This document shows, piece by piece, positions 45,569-53,896 of a stretch of 64,000 bases of DNA. Under the pieces are notes generated by a model, which made no database searches, was not told the origin of the DNA, and saw only the letters and a list, made by a program, of their open reading frames with translations. Made by a program: the position numbers and the translations under genes. The DNA is from CAYMZZ01 sp964395095 (GTDB lineage Bacteria > Bacteroidota > Bacteroidia > Chitinophagales > Chitinophagaceae): the NCBI GenBank assembly GCA_964395095.1, contig CAYMZZ010000006.1, forward strand, positions 186,001 to 250,000, in the 5' to 3' direction. Numbering within the stretch: position 1 is the stretch's first letter; every line of letters starts with the position of its first letter.

Positions 45569-48478
45569 TCAGGGTATAATGAGTTTAAGTGTTCGTGATT
45601 CCCGTCCGGATACGATGCGGAGCAAATATAAACCGGATGGCAGTTTGCCCAGCTTATTTCCGATCGGGATCAGGTGGTTTCCCCGTTGCAGGCTGGCCGT
45701 ATGCAGTACCTCAATCTGTCGTCCGTTCATATCGAGCAGGGAAATATCTGTGCGGTTAGCCTGTGGAATATTTAACTCCAGGATGGTAGAGCCTACTGCC
45801 GGGTTGGGATAGGTAGCCGCCAGCAGGGTATTGGCCGGAACATCTACATCAAACACGGGGGTTACGGTGATATTGTTCACGTTCCGGTTCAGGTATATCC
45901 GAAATTCGCCCGGTGCCAGGCTAATGGTGGTAGGGCCAGCCGTAGCGCTAAACACCGTATTGCCCAGGTAATCGAACCAGTTCCCCGCTGCCGGGAAGCT
46001 AAAGCTAACGGCCTGCGGCGTGAGGTCGAAATTGCCGATGATGCAAAGCATGGAACTGTCACCAGCCGATCGAAGTTTCATCCATTTCATGGCACCAGCC
46101 AGGCTTCGTTCGATGGTGATATTGTTGGCGACAAATACATCCCTGTACCAGCCATGCGCCCGCAACCTCCCCATTTGGCTGTACACATTATAGAGCGACT
46201 GCCGACGGGCCTGCTGCCGATAATCCCAGCGTATGGGTTTGTTGGCTGTGCGACAATCGTTGTTGATGGTGCCGTTGGGGCAATAGTTGATGGGGAAATC
46301 ATAGCCCAGTTCACCAAACTGCCAGATCATTTTAGGTCCGGGCATGCCCAGCAGGAAAGCCGCATTCAGTTCCAGCCTTTTCAAAGATGTAGTGGTATCG
46401 CGCGTATTGTAGTTGCCAGCGCTTAGACCATAATTTATATTGGTGAAAGCTATCCGTTCTTCATCATGGCTTTCCATATAGGTAATCAGGTGCGGATTAT
46501 TCCAGTTACGAACGGTATGCAGGCCACCCTCAAAATTGGAATTGGCGATGACGCCCTTGGCCGCCTCTTCAAAATTGTAGTGCAAATTGCCCCAGAACAT
46601 CATCCCATAATTAGACAGTTCCTGTTCCTCATTGTTGGCTCCAAAATGCTCCAGTATTACGTACGACCCTGGTGATTTCAGCATCAGGGTATCATAATAT
46701 TTCTTCCAGATGGCGACCCGGCTCGCATCATAGTTGCCCCAGGTACCCACATTGCAGTTGTTGCCATTGGCATCGCAGGTGTTTACCTGGGTATACCCTT
46801 TGGATAAGTCGAAGCGAAATCCATCCAGCTTGTATTCTTTTAACCAGTGTTCCACTACCCTGCTGAAGAAATAATTGGTGGCCGGGCTTTCGTGGTTCAT
46901 GTCGAATCCGACATTGAATGCATGGCGCGGTGTGGGATTATACCAGGGATTATTGGCCGCGGGCCGGTTATTGGCCGCATCCCAATACAATTGCACCATG
47001 GGAGAAAGGCCGAAGCTATGGTTCAGTGCGATATCCATAATTACGGCAATTCCCTGGCCATGACACTCGTCGATAAAGGCTTTGAGGGTATTGCGCGGAC
47101 CATAGTATTTATCGGGTGCGAAATAAAAGGAGGGATTATAGCCCCAGCTCTCGTTGCCTTCAAACTCGTTGAAGGGCATAAGTTCGATAGCGTTCACGCC
47201 CATTCGCTTCAGGTAGGAGATAGTATCGCGCAGGGTATTCCAGTCGTGGGCATCCACAAAATCGCGCAACAACATTTCATAGATAAAGAGGTTACGCTTA
47301 TCGGGCCTGGTATAATTGGTATTTTGCCAGTTATAAGCCGGTGCATTGGTTTGCAGCAGGCTCACGATGCCGCTTTGGCCGGCGGGATAGTCGCGTAAGC
47401 CGGGATAGGTGGCGTCGCTGATAAACTGGTCGTTGTTGTTGAATGGATCCAGGATCTTTTCAGCGTAAGGGTCCGCAATTCTCAGGTTGCCATCAACAAG
47501 ATATTGATAGGCATACTCAACTCCCGGTGTGAGGCCATTGACCTGTAGCCACCAGCGTTCCCCATCGGGGGTTTTATTCATTTGATAGGCCGACTGTTCG
47601 GCCCAGTTGCTTCCCGGAAATTCGCCAATAATATTTACGCGGCTTTTACCCGGGGCGTGTAGCACCAGTATTGCGGATGTATTACCAGCAAGGTAGTTGA
47701 TGCCGTCGCGAACGCCAGCGGGCAGCGGGGCTGTGTTGACGGAACCAGCCACAAAAAAGTTGATGGTATCACGTCTGGTTTCAGCACCCGCATTAGCAAC
47801 GAGAACAATTTCCTGGTTACCGGGAGCAGGCACCATATGAGAAATGGATATGCTGGAGGCGCCAAACACGGAATGAATGGGATTGCCATTGTAATAAACA
47901 TGCATGTCTGTGGTCACAACGCTGGCTATGCCTTCTATATCAATTGCCTGGCCCGGACTGGTAATATTTATGGGCTCAGGTATGGGATCGAAATAGGGTT
48001 GCATTGGGGGTTTGGTAAAGCGAATATGCAGGCCATTGTCGTACACAGGCACAAACATATCCGAGCCGTTGCCATTGCGTTGAACCAGGTTGCCGGCAGC
48101 ATCGCGAAACAGGATGGCGATGGCACGAATTTCCTCCGAAGCATTGGCCACATTGAAGAAGTTGCGGATATTATTGATCGTATAGGACCATTTGTTGCTT
48201 CCGGCAGCCACAGCCTGTGCCTGGGTTGGAGTGGTAGCCCAGGTAAAAGGAGCATATTTCCAGTCGCTATTGCTGGTACTGAGCGAAGTGATCAGGCCAA
48301 TATGAACATATACGTTGCCGGTAAAACCCAATAAGCCCTGGTTGCCTTTGGTAGCATCCACCGTGATGGTGATATTATCATTTTCCTGTGCGAAGTTGGG
48401 CGTCCATGTCAGCAGTTGCGCGTGCAGGGAAAGGCCGGAAAATACAGCGAGGGAGGCTGCAAGCAATCGTCTCATCAT
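45569..48478 (-). CDS. Secreted GH13 alpha-amylase with T9SS sorting domain
   Basis: 969 residues; start at ATG 48478 (ATG 48475 possible). Signal peptide to SLHAQ, N-terminal strand-rich modules (about 25-395) including a CBM48-like segment (NIIGEFPGSNWAE, YAYQYLVDGNLRIADPY), a GH13 barrel (about 395-780), and a type A T9SS domain (TYPNPAVGSTILELNI to LPSGLYLLRIV). Active site: DIALNHS, nucleophile Asp557 in GFRFD, acid Glu610 in VILEH, and His671-Asp672 in MESHDEE. Endo-acting starch degradation at the cell surface, feeding SusCDEF. Confidence 0.92.
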   Translation of the reverse strand: MMRRLLAASLAVFSGLSLHAQLLTWTPNFAQENDNITITVDATKGNQGLLGFTGNVYVHIGLITSLSTSNSDWKYAPFTWATTPTQAQAVAAGSNKWSYTINNIRNFFNVANASEEIRAIAILFRDAAGNLVQRNGNGSDMFVPVYDNGLHIRFTKPPMQPYFDPIPEPINITSPGQAIDIEGIASVVTTDMHVYYNGNPIHSVFGASSISISHMVPAPGNQEIVLVANAGAETRRDTINFFVAGSVNTAPLPAGVRDGINYLAGNTSAILVLHAPGKSRVNIIGEFPGSNWAEQSAYQMNKTPDGERWWLQVNGLTPGVEYAYQYLVDGNLRIADPYAEKILDPFNNNDQFISDATYPGLRDYPAGQSGIVSLLQTNAPAYNWQNTNYTRPDKRNLFIYEMLLRDFVDAHDWNTLRDTISYLKRMGVNAIELMPFNEFEGNESWGYNPSFYFAPDKYYGPRNTLKAFIDECHGQGIAVIMDIALNHSFGLSPMVQLYWDAANNRPAANNPWYNPTPRHAFNVGFDMNHESPATNYFFSRVVEHWLKEYKLDGFRFDLSKGYTQVNTCDANGNNCNVGTWGNYDASRVAIWKKYYDTLMLKSPGSYVILEHFGANNEEQELSNYGMMFWGNLHYNFEEAAKGVIANSNFEGGLHTVRNWNNPHLITYMESHDEERIAFTNINYGLSAGNYNTRDTTTSLKRLELNAAFLLGMPGPKMIWQFGELGYDFPINYCPNGTINNDCRTANKPIRWDYRQQARRQSLYNVYSQMGRLRAHGWYRDVFVANNITIERSLAGAMKWMKLRSAGDSSMLCIIGNFDLTPQAVSFSFPAAGNWFDYLGNTVFSATAGPTTISLAPGEFRIYLNRNVNNITVTPVFDVDVPANTLLAATYPNPAVGSTILELNIPQANRTDISLLDMNGRQIEVLHTASLQRGNHLIPIGNKLGKLPSGLYLLRIVSGRESRTLKLIIP

Positions 48479-48517
48479 AGCGCTAAATTTTGGCAATTAG
48501 ATTCCGAAGATAGGAAA

Positions 48518-48534
48518 TATGTATTAACTACACA
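48518..48534. promoter_or_regulatory. Operator candidate upstream of the amylase gene
   Basis: TATGTATTAACTACACA; reverse strand TGTGTAGTTAATACATA, 40 bases before the amylase ATG. It shares 14 of 17 positions with the site before SusC-2, giving a tentative consensus TNTGTATTAANNACACA for the NUDIX regulator. Confidence 0.58.
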
Positions 48535-48600
48535 TTAAAATTATAGAAAAGATAGTAGCCCTTTAATAGCCTGATTCCAAGTTCGCCTTTCGCGATTTTC

Positions 48601-48914
48601 GCGATGGGCTTCGCCCATCGCAGATATATGTCGCCCCTTCGGGGCTTATGCTTTAGTTTGAACACCATACACATAGGGCGCCAGCCCCATGACCATAACA
48701 CATGGGCGAAAGCCCCTAAAGCCCCGAAGGGGCGGCATCCCCCAACATAGGGCGCCAGCCCTATGACCATAACACATGGGCGTCAGCCCCTAAAGCCCCG
48801 AAGGGGCGGCATCCCCCAACATAGGGCGCCAGCCCCATGACCATAACAAATGGGCGTCAGCCCCTAAAGCCCCGAAGGGGCGACATACGTCCCCATAGGG
48901 CGCCAGCCCTATGA
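48601..48914. repeat. Left REP-like hairpin array (74-bp period)
   Basis: Starts with a perfect 9-bp stem, 48601-48621 (GCGATGGGC, TTC, GCCCATCGC), then GCCCCTTCGGGGC. From 48701 a 74-bp unit repeats at 48775 and 48849 (third copy shortened). Each unit has a GCCCCGAAGGGGC hairpin and a TAGGGC-GCCA-GCCC(T/C)A hairpin. With the operator before it, it fills the 442-base gap between the amylase start and the transposase; nothing else is seen there. Confidence 0.85.
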
Positions 48915-48920
48915 GAGTTC

Positions 48921-49373
48921 TTAATCCCACATATATCGCTCATCATACTCCATATTATACTTTTCAAGGAGGCCAATAAGCTCCTTTTTAAAATTCTTTT
49001 GGCGATGATGTTGATGTTGATTTTCGATATAGCGTATGACCACATCAACCTCTGCCGGATTTACCGAAAATGCCGCGTAGCCATCCTGCCAGTAAAAATT
49101 TTCGTACTCCTTGCCTTTTGATTTTATCCATTTCGAGGAGTTGGCCTTAAGCTTTTCGAGTAAGGTCTTTAGAGCGATATTTTTCGACAGCAAACAGAGT
49201 ATATGCACATGATCAACCCAGCCGCCCACTTTCAGTGTGGGGCAGCCGAGTTCATTGCAGATTCCACCCAAATAAGAATGAAGTTCCTCTTCTACAGGTG
49301 GGTGAATCAGAGGCTGCCTGTATTTGGTACTGAATACCAGGTGTAAATAGTTTTTTACGAATGATTGTCCCAT
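48921..49373 (-). CDS. IS200-like/REP-associated Y1 tyrosine transposase
   Basis: 150 residues, the usual length of single-domain HUH Y1 transposases. It has KNYLHLVFSTKYRQPLI at the N-terminus, the metal-binding HUH pair His55-Val-His57 (WVDHVHIL), catalytic Tyr115 in VVIRYIENQHQHH, and the common C-terminus EYDERYMWD. It nicks and joins single-stranded DNA at hairpins. The ATG at 49373 is the family start; the frame stays open through the minisatellite upstream, but that extension is repeat translation. Apparently intact. GC hairpin arrays lie on both sides. Confidence 0.9.
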   Translation of the reverse strand: MGQSFVKNYLHLVFSTKYRQPLIHPPVEEELHSYLGGICNELGCPTLKVGGWVDHVHILCLLSKNIALKTLLEKLKANSSKWIKSKGKEYENFYWQDGYAAFSVNPAEVDVVIRYIENQHQHHRQKNFKKELIGLLEKYNMEYDERYMWD

Positions 49374-49490
49374 GTCGTTTTCGATATCCAGCAAAATAAT
49401 TTCAATGGGCTTCGATTCGAGCCAAAACGAGGATGTATTTTTCACGAAAAGTGACGTTTTTTTCCCAAGGCCAATAATTCGCCTATTGCT

Positions 49491-49890
49491 CATGCGAGAT
49501 GGAATTCGTGCGTGGATTCCCGCGAGATGAAATTCGCGTGTGATTCGCGCGAGATGCAATTCGCGTGTGTGGATTCGCGCGAGATGGAATTCGCGTGTGT
49601 GGATTCGCGCGAGATTGAATTCGTGTGTAATTCGCGTGAGATGCAATTCGTGCGTGGATTCACGCAAGATGCAATTCGTGTGTGATTCGCGCGAGATGCA
49701 ATTCGCGTGTGTGGATTCGCACGAGATGCAATTCGCGTGCGTGGATTCGCGCGAGATGCAACTCGTGTGTCATTCGCGCGAGATGGAATTCACGTGTGAC
49801 TCATGCGAGATGGAATTCGCGTGTGTGGATTCGCGCGAGATGCAATTCGTGTGTGATTCGTGCGAGATGCAATTCGTGTGTGATTCATTC
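49491..49890. repeat. Minisatellite, 14 units with a 142-bp higher-order period
   Basis: Fourteen copies of a GAGATGCAATTCG(T/C)GTGTG..ATTCGCGC unit. Distances between successive GAGAT cores from 49496 are 28, 27, 30, 30, 27, then again 28, 27, 30, 30, 27, then 27, 30, 27. So a five-unit block of 142 bp occurs twice, followed by a partial block. Units with the longer GTGTGTGGATTCG form alternate with the shorter GTGTGATTCG form. Open frames across it are repeat artefacts. 49374-49490, between it and the transposase start, shows nothing recognisable. Confidence 0.9.
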
Positions 49891-49891
49891 T

Positions 49892-50150
49892 CGATGGGCT
49901 ACGCCCATCGCCAACGTATTTCGCCCCTTCGGGGCTTATACTTTCGATCGAACATCATACACATAGGCGCCAGCCCCCTAAAGCCCCGAAGGGGCGGCAT
50001 CCCCCAACATAGGGCGCCAGCCCCCAAAAGCCCCGAAGGGGCGACATCCCCCAACATAGGGCGCCAGCCCTATGACCATAACAAATGGGCGTCAGCCCCC
50101 TAAAGCCCCGAAGGGGCGGCATCCCCCAACATAGGGCGCCAGCCCTATGA
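49892..50150. repeat. Right REP-like hairpin array
   Basis: Opens with an 8-bp stem CGATGGGC-TAC-GCCCATCG (49892-49910) and GCCCCTTCGGGGC, in the same order and orientation as the left array. Repeats of GCCCCGAAGGGGC plus CCCCCAACATAGGGCGCCAGCC follow. Some units lack the CCTATGACCATAACAAATGGGC segment and are therefore shorter than 74 bp. It ends 43 bases before ligA, whose promoter must lie in or beside it. Confidence 0.85.
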
Positions 50151-50193
50151 ATCTCGAAAACCTAATTAACTTTACCCCCCTAACCAAAAACCC

Positions 50194-52299
50194 ATGTACA
50201 CTAACGAGTTAACTAAGTCTATCCAGCAATCCACGCTCCAACTGCTGAGCGCCATAAAGGATGGAAAAATCTCAGCCAATCAGATCGAAGGTTTGCGCGA
50301 AGCACTCCGCTTTCACGAATATCGCTACTATATCCTCAACGACCCGCTCATCTCCGATGGCGAATACGACCAACTCTATAAAGCCCTTGAAAAGATGGAG
50401 GCAAGCGAGCCTTCGCTGGTTACGGCCGATTCACCCACCCAGCGTGTGGCCAAAGGTCTCACCAAAGATTTTCCTGCGGCCGCACACCTGGTGCCGATGC
50501 TTTCGCTCGACAACTCTTACAATGCAGACGACCTGCTCGATTTTGACCGCAAAGCGCGCGACCTCTCCGGTGAAAAAGAGATTGAATACTGTGTAGAACC
50601 TAAATTCGACGGTGGCAGCATCTCCTTGATCTATGAAGATAATTTGCTGGTTCGCGGCGCTACCCGCGGCGATGGCGTGGAAGGAGACGATATCACGCCC
50701 AATATCCGCCAGATCCGGTCGGTTCCCCTCTCCGCTTCATTTTCAAAGTATGGGCTGCAAACAGTAGAAATCCGCGGTGAAGTGCTGATCAATAAAAGCA
50801 ATTTTGCCCAATACAACCAGCAATTGATGGAGCAGGGCCTGCCACCGCTGGCCAACCCACGCAATGCCGCATCCGGCACACTTCGCATCAAAGACAGTAC
50901 TGAAGTAGCCCGCCGCAATCTCGAGGCATTTGTGTACCATATCAGCTATGTAAATCTGATGGAGGGGAAACCTATGCCCCCGGAGCTGAGCTCACACGCC
51001 GGATCACTGGAGCTCCTCTGGAACCTGGGATTCCGAAGCCCTCAAAAAGAAAAACGCGTTTTCAAAGGTATACAGGCCGTTATCGACTATTGCCTGGAAT
51101 TTGAAAAAACCCGCGACGATCTGCCTTATGAAATCGATGGAATGGTGATCAAGGTAAACGACCTGAATCTGCAAGATCGCATGGGCATGACATCGCACCA
51201 TCCCCGCTGGGCCATCGCCTTCAAGTTTAAGGCAAGGCAGGCGACCAGCAAGTTGCTGATTGTGGAGTTTCAGGTGGGGCGCACAGGCTCTATTACTCCC
51301 GTTGCCAAGATCCAACCCGTGCCGATTGGCGGCGTCACCGTTTCTTCCATTTCACTTTTCAACGAAGAAGTAATACGCGAAAAAGATTTGATGATCGGCG
51401 ACACTGTGCTGGTGGAACGGGCCGGAGACGTGATCCCCTATATCGTTAAGTCGCAGGCTGATCTGCGAACAGGCGAAGAAAAGAAAATACATTTCCCCAA
51501 ACATTGCCCTGAATGCAATAGCGAGCTATTTAAAGAACCCGAAGAAGCTGTCTGGCGTTGTATCAATATTGACTGCCCCGCGCAGGTAGTGGAACGCATG
51601 ATCCATTTTACCAGTAAGGATGCGCTGGATATCCGTGGCTTTGGTGAAGCCAATGTGCGGAAATTCTTTGGACTTGGCTTGCTAAAAGATATTCCGGGTA
51701 TCTACAAACTCGACTTTGATCAAATTGGCAGGATGGAAGGGTTTGGCGCCAAAAGCATCGACAACCTGCGTAATGCCATAGAAGCTTCCAAATCACAACC
51801 TCTCCACCGCCTGATATTTGGACTGGGGATTCGCTTTGTAGGCGAAACCACCGCTAAAACCCTGGCGCAGAAAGTAAGCCACCTGAAAGAGTTTGCCGGC
51901 TACACCGTGGAGCAATTAATGGAACTGGAAGATGTAGGTACCAAAGTAGCTTCCAGCATTCATCATTTTTTCAGCAATCCACAAAACCTGCAAATGCTGG
52001 ATGAACTGGAATCCCTGGGTCTGCAATTGCGCAATGTAAAAAAAGATAAAGTGGAAGCCGGCGGGTTGGCCGGACAAACCTTTCTCTTCACCGGCACATT
52101 GCCCACTCTGAAACGCAGTGAGGCCGAAGCCATGGCCGAAGCAAAGGGTGGAAAAATACTGAATGGCGTAAGCGCCAAACTGAATTATCTTGTTGTTGGG
52201 GATGACGCCGGCAGCAAACTGGAAAAAGCAAAAAAAATCAGTTCTGTTAAGATATTAAATGAAGCGGAATTTCTGGAACTTGTGAAGATGGTCGATTGA
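50194..52299 (+). CDS. ligA: NAD-dependent DNA ligase LigA
   Basis: 701 residues; seals nicks in duplex DNA using NAD during replication and repair. Domain order: Ia NAD-binding helices (LREALRFHEYRYYILNDPLISDGEYD), adenylation domain with Lys137 in CVEPKFDGGS, OB fold (FQVGRTGSITPVAKIQPV), four-Cys zinc finger (HCPECNSEL to CINIDCPAQ), helix-hairpin-helix repeats (MEGFGAKSIDNLRNAIE) and a C-terminal BRCT domain (GLAGQTFLFTGTLPTLKRSE). Complete. A TAACTTTA box at 50167-50174 is close to the Bacteroidota -7 element, which would place its -33 region inside the hairpin array. Confidence 0.96.
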   Translation: MYTNELTKSIQQSTLQLLSAIKDGKISANQIEGLREALRFHEYRYYILNDPLISDGEYDQLYKALEKMEASEPSLVTADSPTQRVAKGLTKDFPAAAHLVPMLSLDNSYNADDLLDFDRKARDLSGEKEIEYCVEPKFDGGSISLIYEDNLLVRGATRGDGVEGDDITPNIRQIRSVPLSASFSKYGLQTVEIRGEVLINKSNFAQYNQQLMEQGLPPLANPRNAASGTLRIKDSTEVARRNLEAFVYHISYVNLMEGKPMPPELSSHAGSLELLWNLGFRSPQKEKRVFKGIQAVIDYCLEFEKTRDDLPYEIDGMVIKVNDLNLQDRMGMTSHHPRWAIAFKFKARQATSKLLIVEFQVGRTGSITPVAKIQPVPIGGVTVSSISLFNEEVIREKDLMIGDTVLVERAGDVIPYIVKSQADLRTGEEKKIHFPKHCPECNSELFKEPEEAVWRCINIDCPAQVVERMIHFTSKDALDIRGFGEANVRKFFGLGLLKDIPGIYKLDFDQIGRMEGFGAKSIDNLRNAIEASKSQPLHRLIFGLGIRFVGETTAKTLAQKVSHLKEFAGYTVEQLMELEDVGTKVASSIHHFFSNPQNLQMLDELESLGLQLRNVKKDKVEAGGLAGQTFLFTGTLPTLKRSEAEAMAEAKGGKILNGVSAKLNYLVVGDDAGSKLEKAKKISSVKILNEAEFLELVKMVD

Positions 52300-52309
52300 A
52301 TACTGGTTT

Positions 52310-52410
52310 GAAGTTGAGCGTTTAAGGTTTAAAATGTGAATTACAGTTTCAACCTACAAATAGTAAATTCAAACCCCGAATTAAACCTTAAACCATAAAC
52401 CCTAAACCAG
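52310..52410. repeat. Intergenic inverted word-repeat (second copy)
   Basis: GTTTAAGGTTTAAAATG-type words at about 52319-52336, mirrored by TTAAACCTTAAACCATAAACC-type words at about 52381-52408. Same family as 35944-36060. Separates ligA from the DUF2461 gene; no gene seen. Confidence 0.6.
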
Positions 52411-52413
52411 ACA

Positions 52414-53082
52414 ATGCTTAATTCATCCACTCTCAAATTCCTCAGACAGCTCAGGAAAAATAACAATAAGCCCTGGTTCGATGCCCACCGAAGCGACTAC
52501 GAAGCAGCACGCGAAGATTTTGCGCGATTTATTCAGCAATTGATCGACACGCACGGGAAAAAGGATCCGGGCATTCGTAATCTGCTGGCAAAGGGCTGCA
52601 TGTTTCGCATCAACCGCGATGTTCGGTTTTCAAAAGACAAGTCGCCTTACAAAACTAATTTTGGCGCCAGCATCAATATGGGTGGAAAGCAGGCCGTGCA
52701 TAGTGCGGGCTATTATTTCCACCTGGAACCGGGCGGCAGCTTTACCGGTGGTGGCATTTGGATGCCCCCTGCCGACGTATTGGGAAGAATTCGCCAGGAA
52801 GTGGATTACAACCTCGATGAGTTCAAATCGATTATTCAATCCCGCAGTTTCCGATCCGTTTATGGAGGCCTTGCAGACGACCCTGAGTACAAACTGGTAC
52901 GCGTTCCCAAAGGTTATGAAACGGATAATCCCGCAGCGGAATACCTCAAATACAAAAGCTATATCGCTTCCCTCTCCATTAGTGATGAAGAGTTAACCAG
53001 TCCGCAACTGCTGAAAAAGACCTTAAAAGCATTTGAAGCCCTGCAGCCGCTGCTTCAATTCTTAAACAGGCCCCATGACTAA
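52414..53082 (+). CDS. DUF2461 family protein
   Basis: 222 residues. Recognised by NNNKPWFDAHRSDYEAAR at the N-terminus and FRINRDVRFSKDKSPYKTNFGA in the first third, followed by GYYFHLEPGGSFTGGGIW. Widespread single-domain cytoplasmic protein of unknown function; no catalytic role is established as far as I know. Complete, and flanked by a word-repeat upstream and a 6-bp hairpin (CTGGCC-TTTG-GGCCAG, 53113-53128) downstream. Probably a monocistronic unit. Confidence 0.88.
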   Translation: MLNSSTLKFLRQLRKNNNKPWFDAHRSDYEAAREDFARFIQQLIDTHGKKDPGIRNLLAKGCMFRINRDVRFSKDKSPYKTNFGASINMGGKQAVHSAGYYFHLEPGGSFTGGGIWMPPADVLGRIRQEVDYNLDEFKSIIQSRSFRSVYGGLADDPEYKLVRVPKGYETDNPAAEYLKYKSYIASLSISDEELTSPQLLKKTLKAFEALQPLLQFLNRPHD

Positions 53083-53190
53083 GATTTATACCAACCTAAA
53101 AAGGGGTCGGGCCTGGCCTTTGGGCCAGCCACTAGTATAGTACTCATTATCAAGCTTTTAATTTGATTGGGTAATTATTAACAGAAGAAA

Positions 53191-53258
53191 TTTGGGTTAT
53201 TCAATGTTTAAACATTAATTTTGTGGTATTATCAGAAATCAATCAATGTTTAAACGTT
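53191..53258 (+). promoter_or_regulatory. yceI promoter with two overlapping palindromic operators
   Basis: Bacteroidota-type promoter: TTTG at 53191-53194, 21 bases, TAATTTTG at 53216-53223. A perfect 14-base palindrome AATGTTTAAACATT (53203-53216) fills the spacer and touches the -7 box. A second near-perfect copy AATGTTTAAACGTT (53245-53258) lies just past the expected transcription start. This arrangement is typical of a repressed promoter; the regulator is not identifiable here. Confidence 0.65.
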
Positions 53259-53285
53259 AAACTCTCAACCTAAAACTGAAATACT

Positions 53286-53807
53286 ATGGCAATCTGGACA
53301 ATTGACCCCATGCACACAGAGATCGGCTTTAAAGTAAAGCACCTGGTGATCTCTACCGTTTCCGGCAAATTCAATCAATTTGATGGAAAGATCGAAAGCG
53401 AGAATGAAGATTTCTCTGATGCCAGGATCAGCTTCACGGCGGATATCGACAGCATTAGTACCGGCAATGAACAAAGAGACGGCCACCTGAAATCAGCCGA
53501 TTTCTTTGACGCGGCTAATCACCCCCAATTGAAATTTGAATCCACTTCCTTCAGCAAGAAGGGCGACGATTATGAGTTGCAGGGTAACCTTACCATCCGG
53601 GGCACTACCAGGCCGATTACGATGAGCGTAGAATTTGGCGGCGTTCAAACGGATATGTATGGTCGTACTGTAGCCGGCTTTGAGCTTACCGGAAAAATCA
53701 AGCGGCTTGAATACGGGCTGCAATGGAATGCAGTAACCGAAGCCGGTGGTGTGGTGGTAAGCGACGAAGTGAAGCTGGTGGCAAACGTAGAAGTAGTAAA
53801 AGAATAA
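53286..53807 (+). CDS. yceI: YceI-family lipid-binding protein (cytoplasmic form)
   Basis: 173 residues forming one YceI lipocalin-like barrel: WTIDPMHTEIGFKVKHLVISTVSG, then DSISTGNEQRDGHLKSADFFDA and LTIRGTTRPITM. The family binds isoprenoid or other amphiphilic lipids. Unlike E. coli YceI it has no signal peptide, so it stays in the cytoplasm, as is common in Bacteroidota. Its promoter carries paired palindromes, suggesting stress-type regulation. Converges with asd through a 24-bp inverted repeat. Confidence 0.92.
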   Translation: MAIWTIDPMHTEIGFKVKHLVISTVSGKFNQFDGKIESENEDFSDARISFTADIDSISTGNEQRDGHLKSADFFDAANHPQLKFESTSFSKKGDDYELQGNLTIRGTTRPITMSVEFGGVQTDMYGRTVAGFELTGKIKRLEYGLQWNAVTEAGGVVVSDEVKLVANVEVVKE

Positions 53808-53819
53808 TGTTTTTAATTG

Positions 53820-53887
53820 GGGGATTAGTGAATTCGGAAATTTATCAGGCTTCACAGACGGCCAAATTTCCGAATTCACTAATCCCC
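53820..53887. terminator. 24-bp perfect inverted repeat between yceI and asd
   Basis: Arms 53820-53843 and 53864-53887 are perfect complements over 24 bases, with a 20-base loop. It lies 12 bases after yceI and 9 bases past the asd stop, so it can serve both convergent genes. No long U-run follows on either strand, so a folded barrier or dispersed repeat is as likely as a classical terminator. Confidence 0.7.
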
Positions 53888-53896
53888 AAATTCTCC

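Larger units (their letters stand above)
48601..50150. mobile_element. RAYT/IS200-like element with flanking hairpin arrays
   Basis: Composite region: a left GC-rich hairpin array, a Y1 tyrosine transposase gene, a minisatellite, and a right hairpin array in the same orientation as the left. Both arrays begin with a CGATGGGC-type stem and a GCCCCTTCGGGGC stem and contain the same CCCCCAACATAGGGCGCCAGCC words. The layout resembles REP-associated tyrosine transposase loci. It separates the starch locus from ligA. Exact ends and target duplication are not defined. Confidence 0.65.

Noticed and set aside
49374..49667. N-terminal extension of the transposase through the minisatellite
   Set aside because: Extra residues are repeat-encoded (REFHLARIHT units), and the family N-terminus begins at Met 49373.
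49491..49890. CRISPR array
   Set aside because: Units are contiguous with no unique spacers of constant length, and no cas genes are nearby.
49540..50103. 187-residue open frame across the minisatellite and right hairpin array
   Set aside because: It is a translation of the GAGATGCAATTCG repeats (RARCNSRV units); a second frame starts exactly 142 bases later, matching the repeat period. No independent coding signal.
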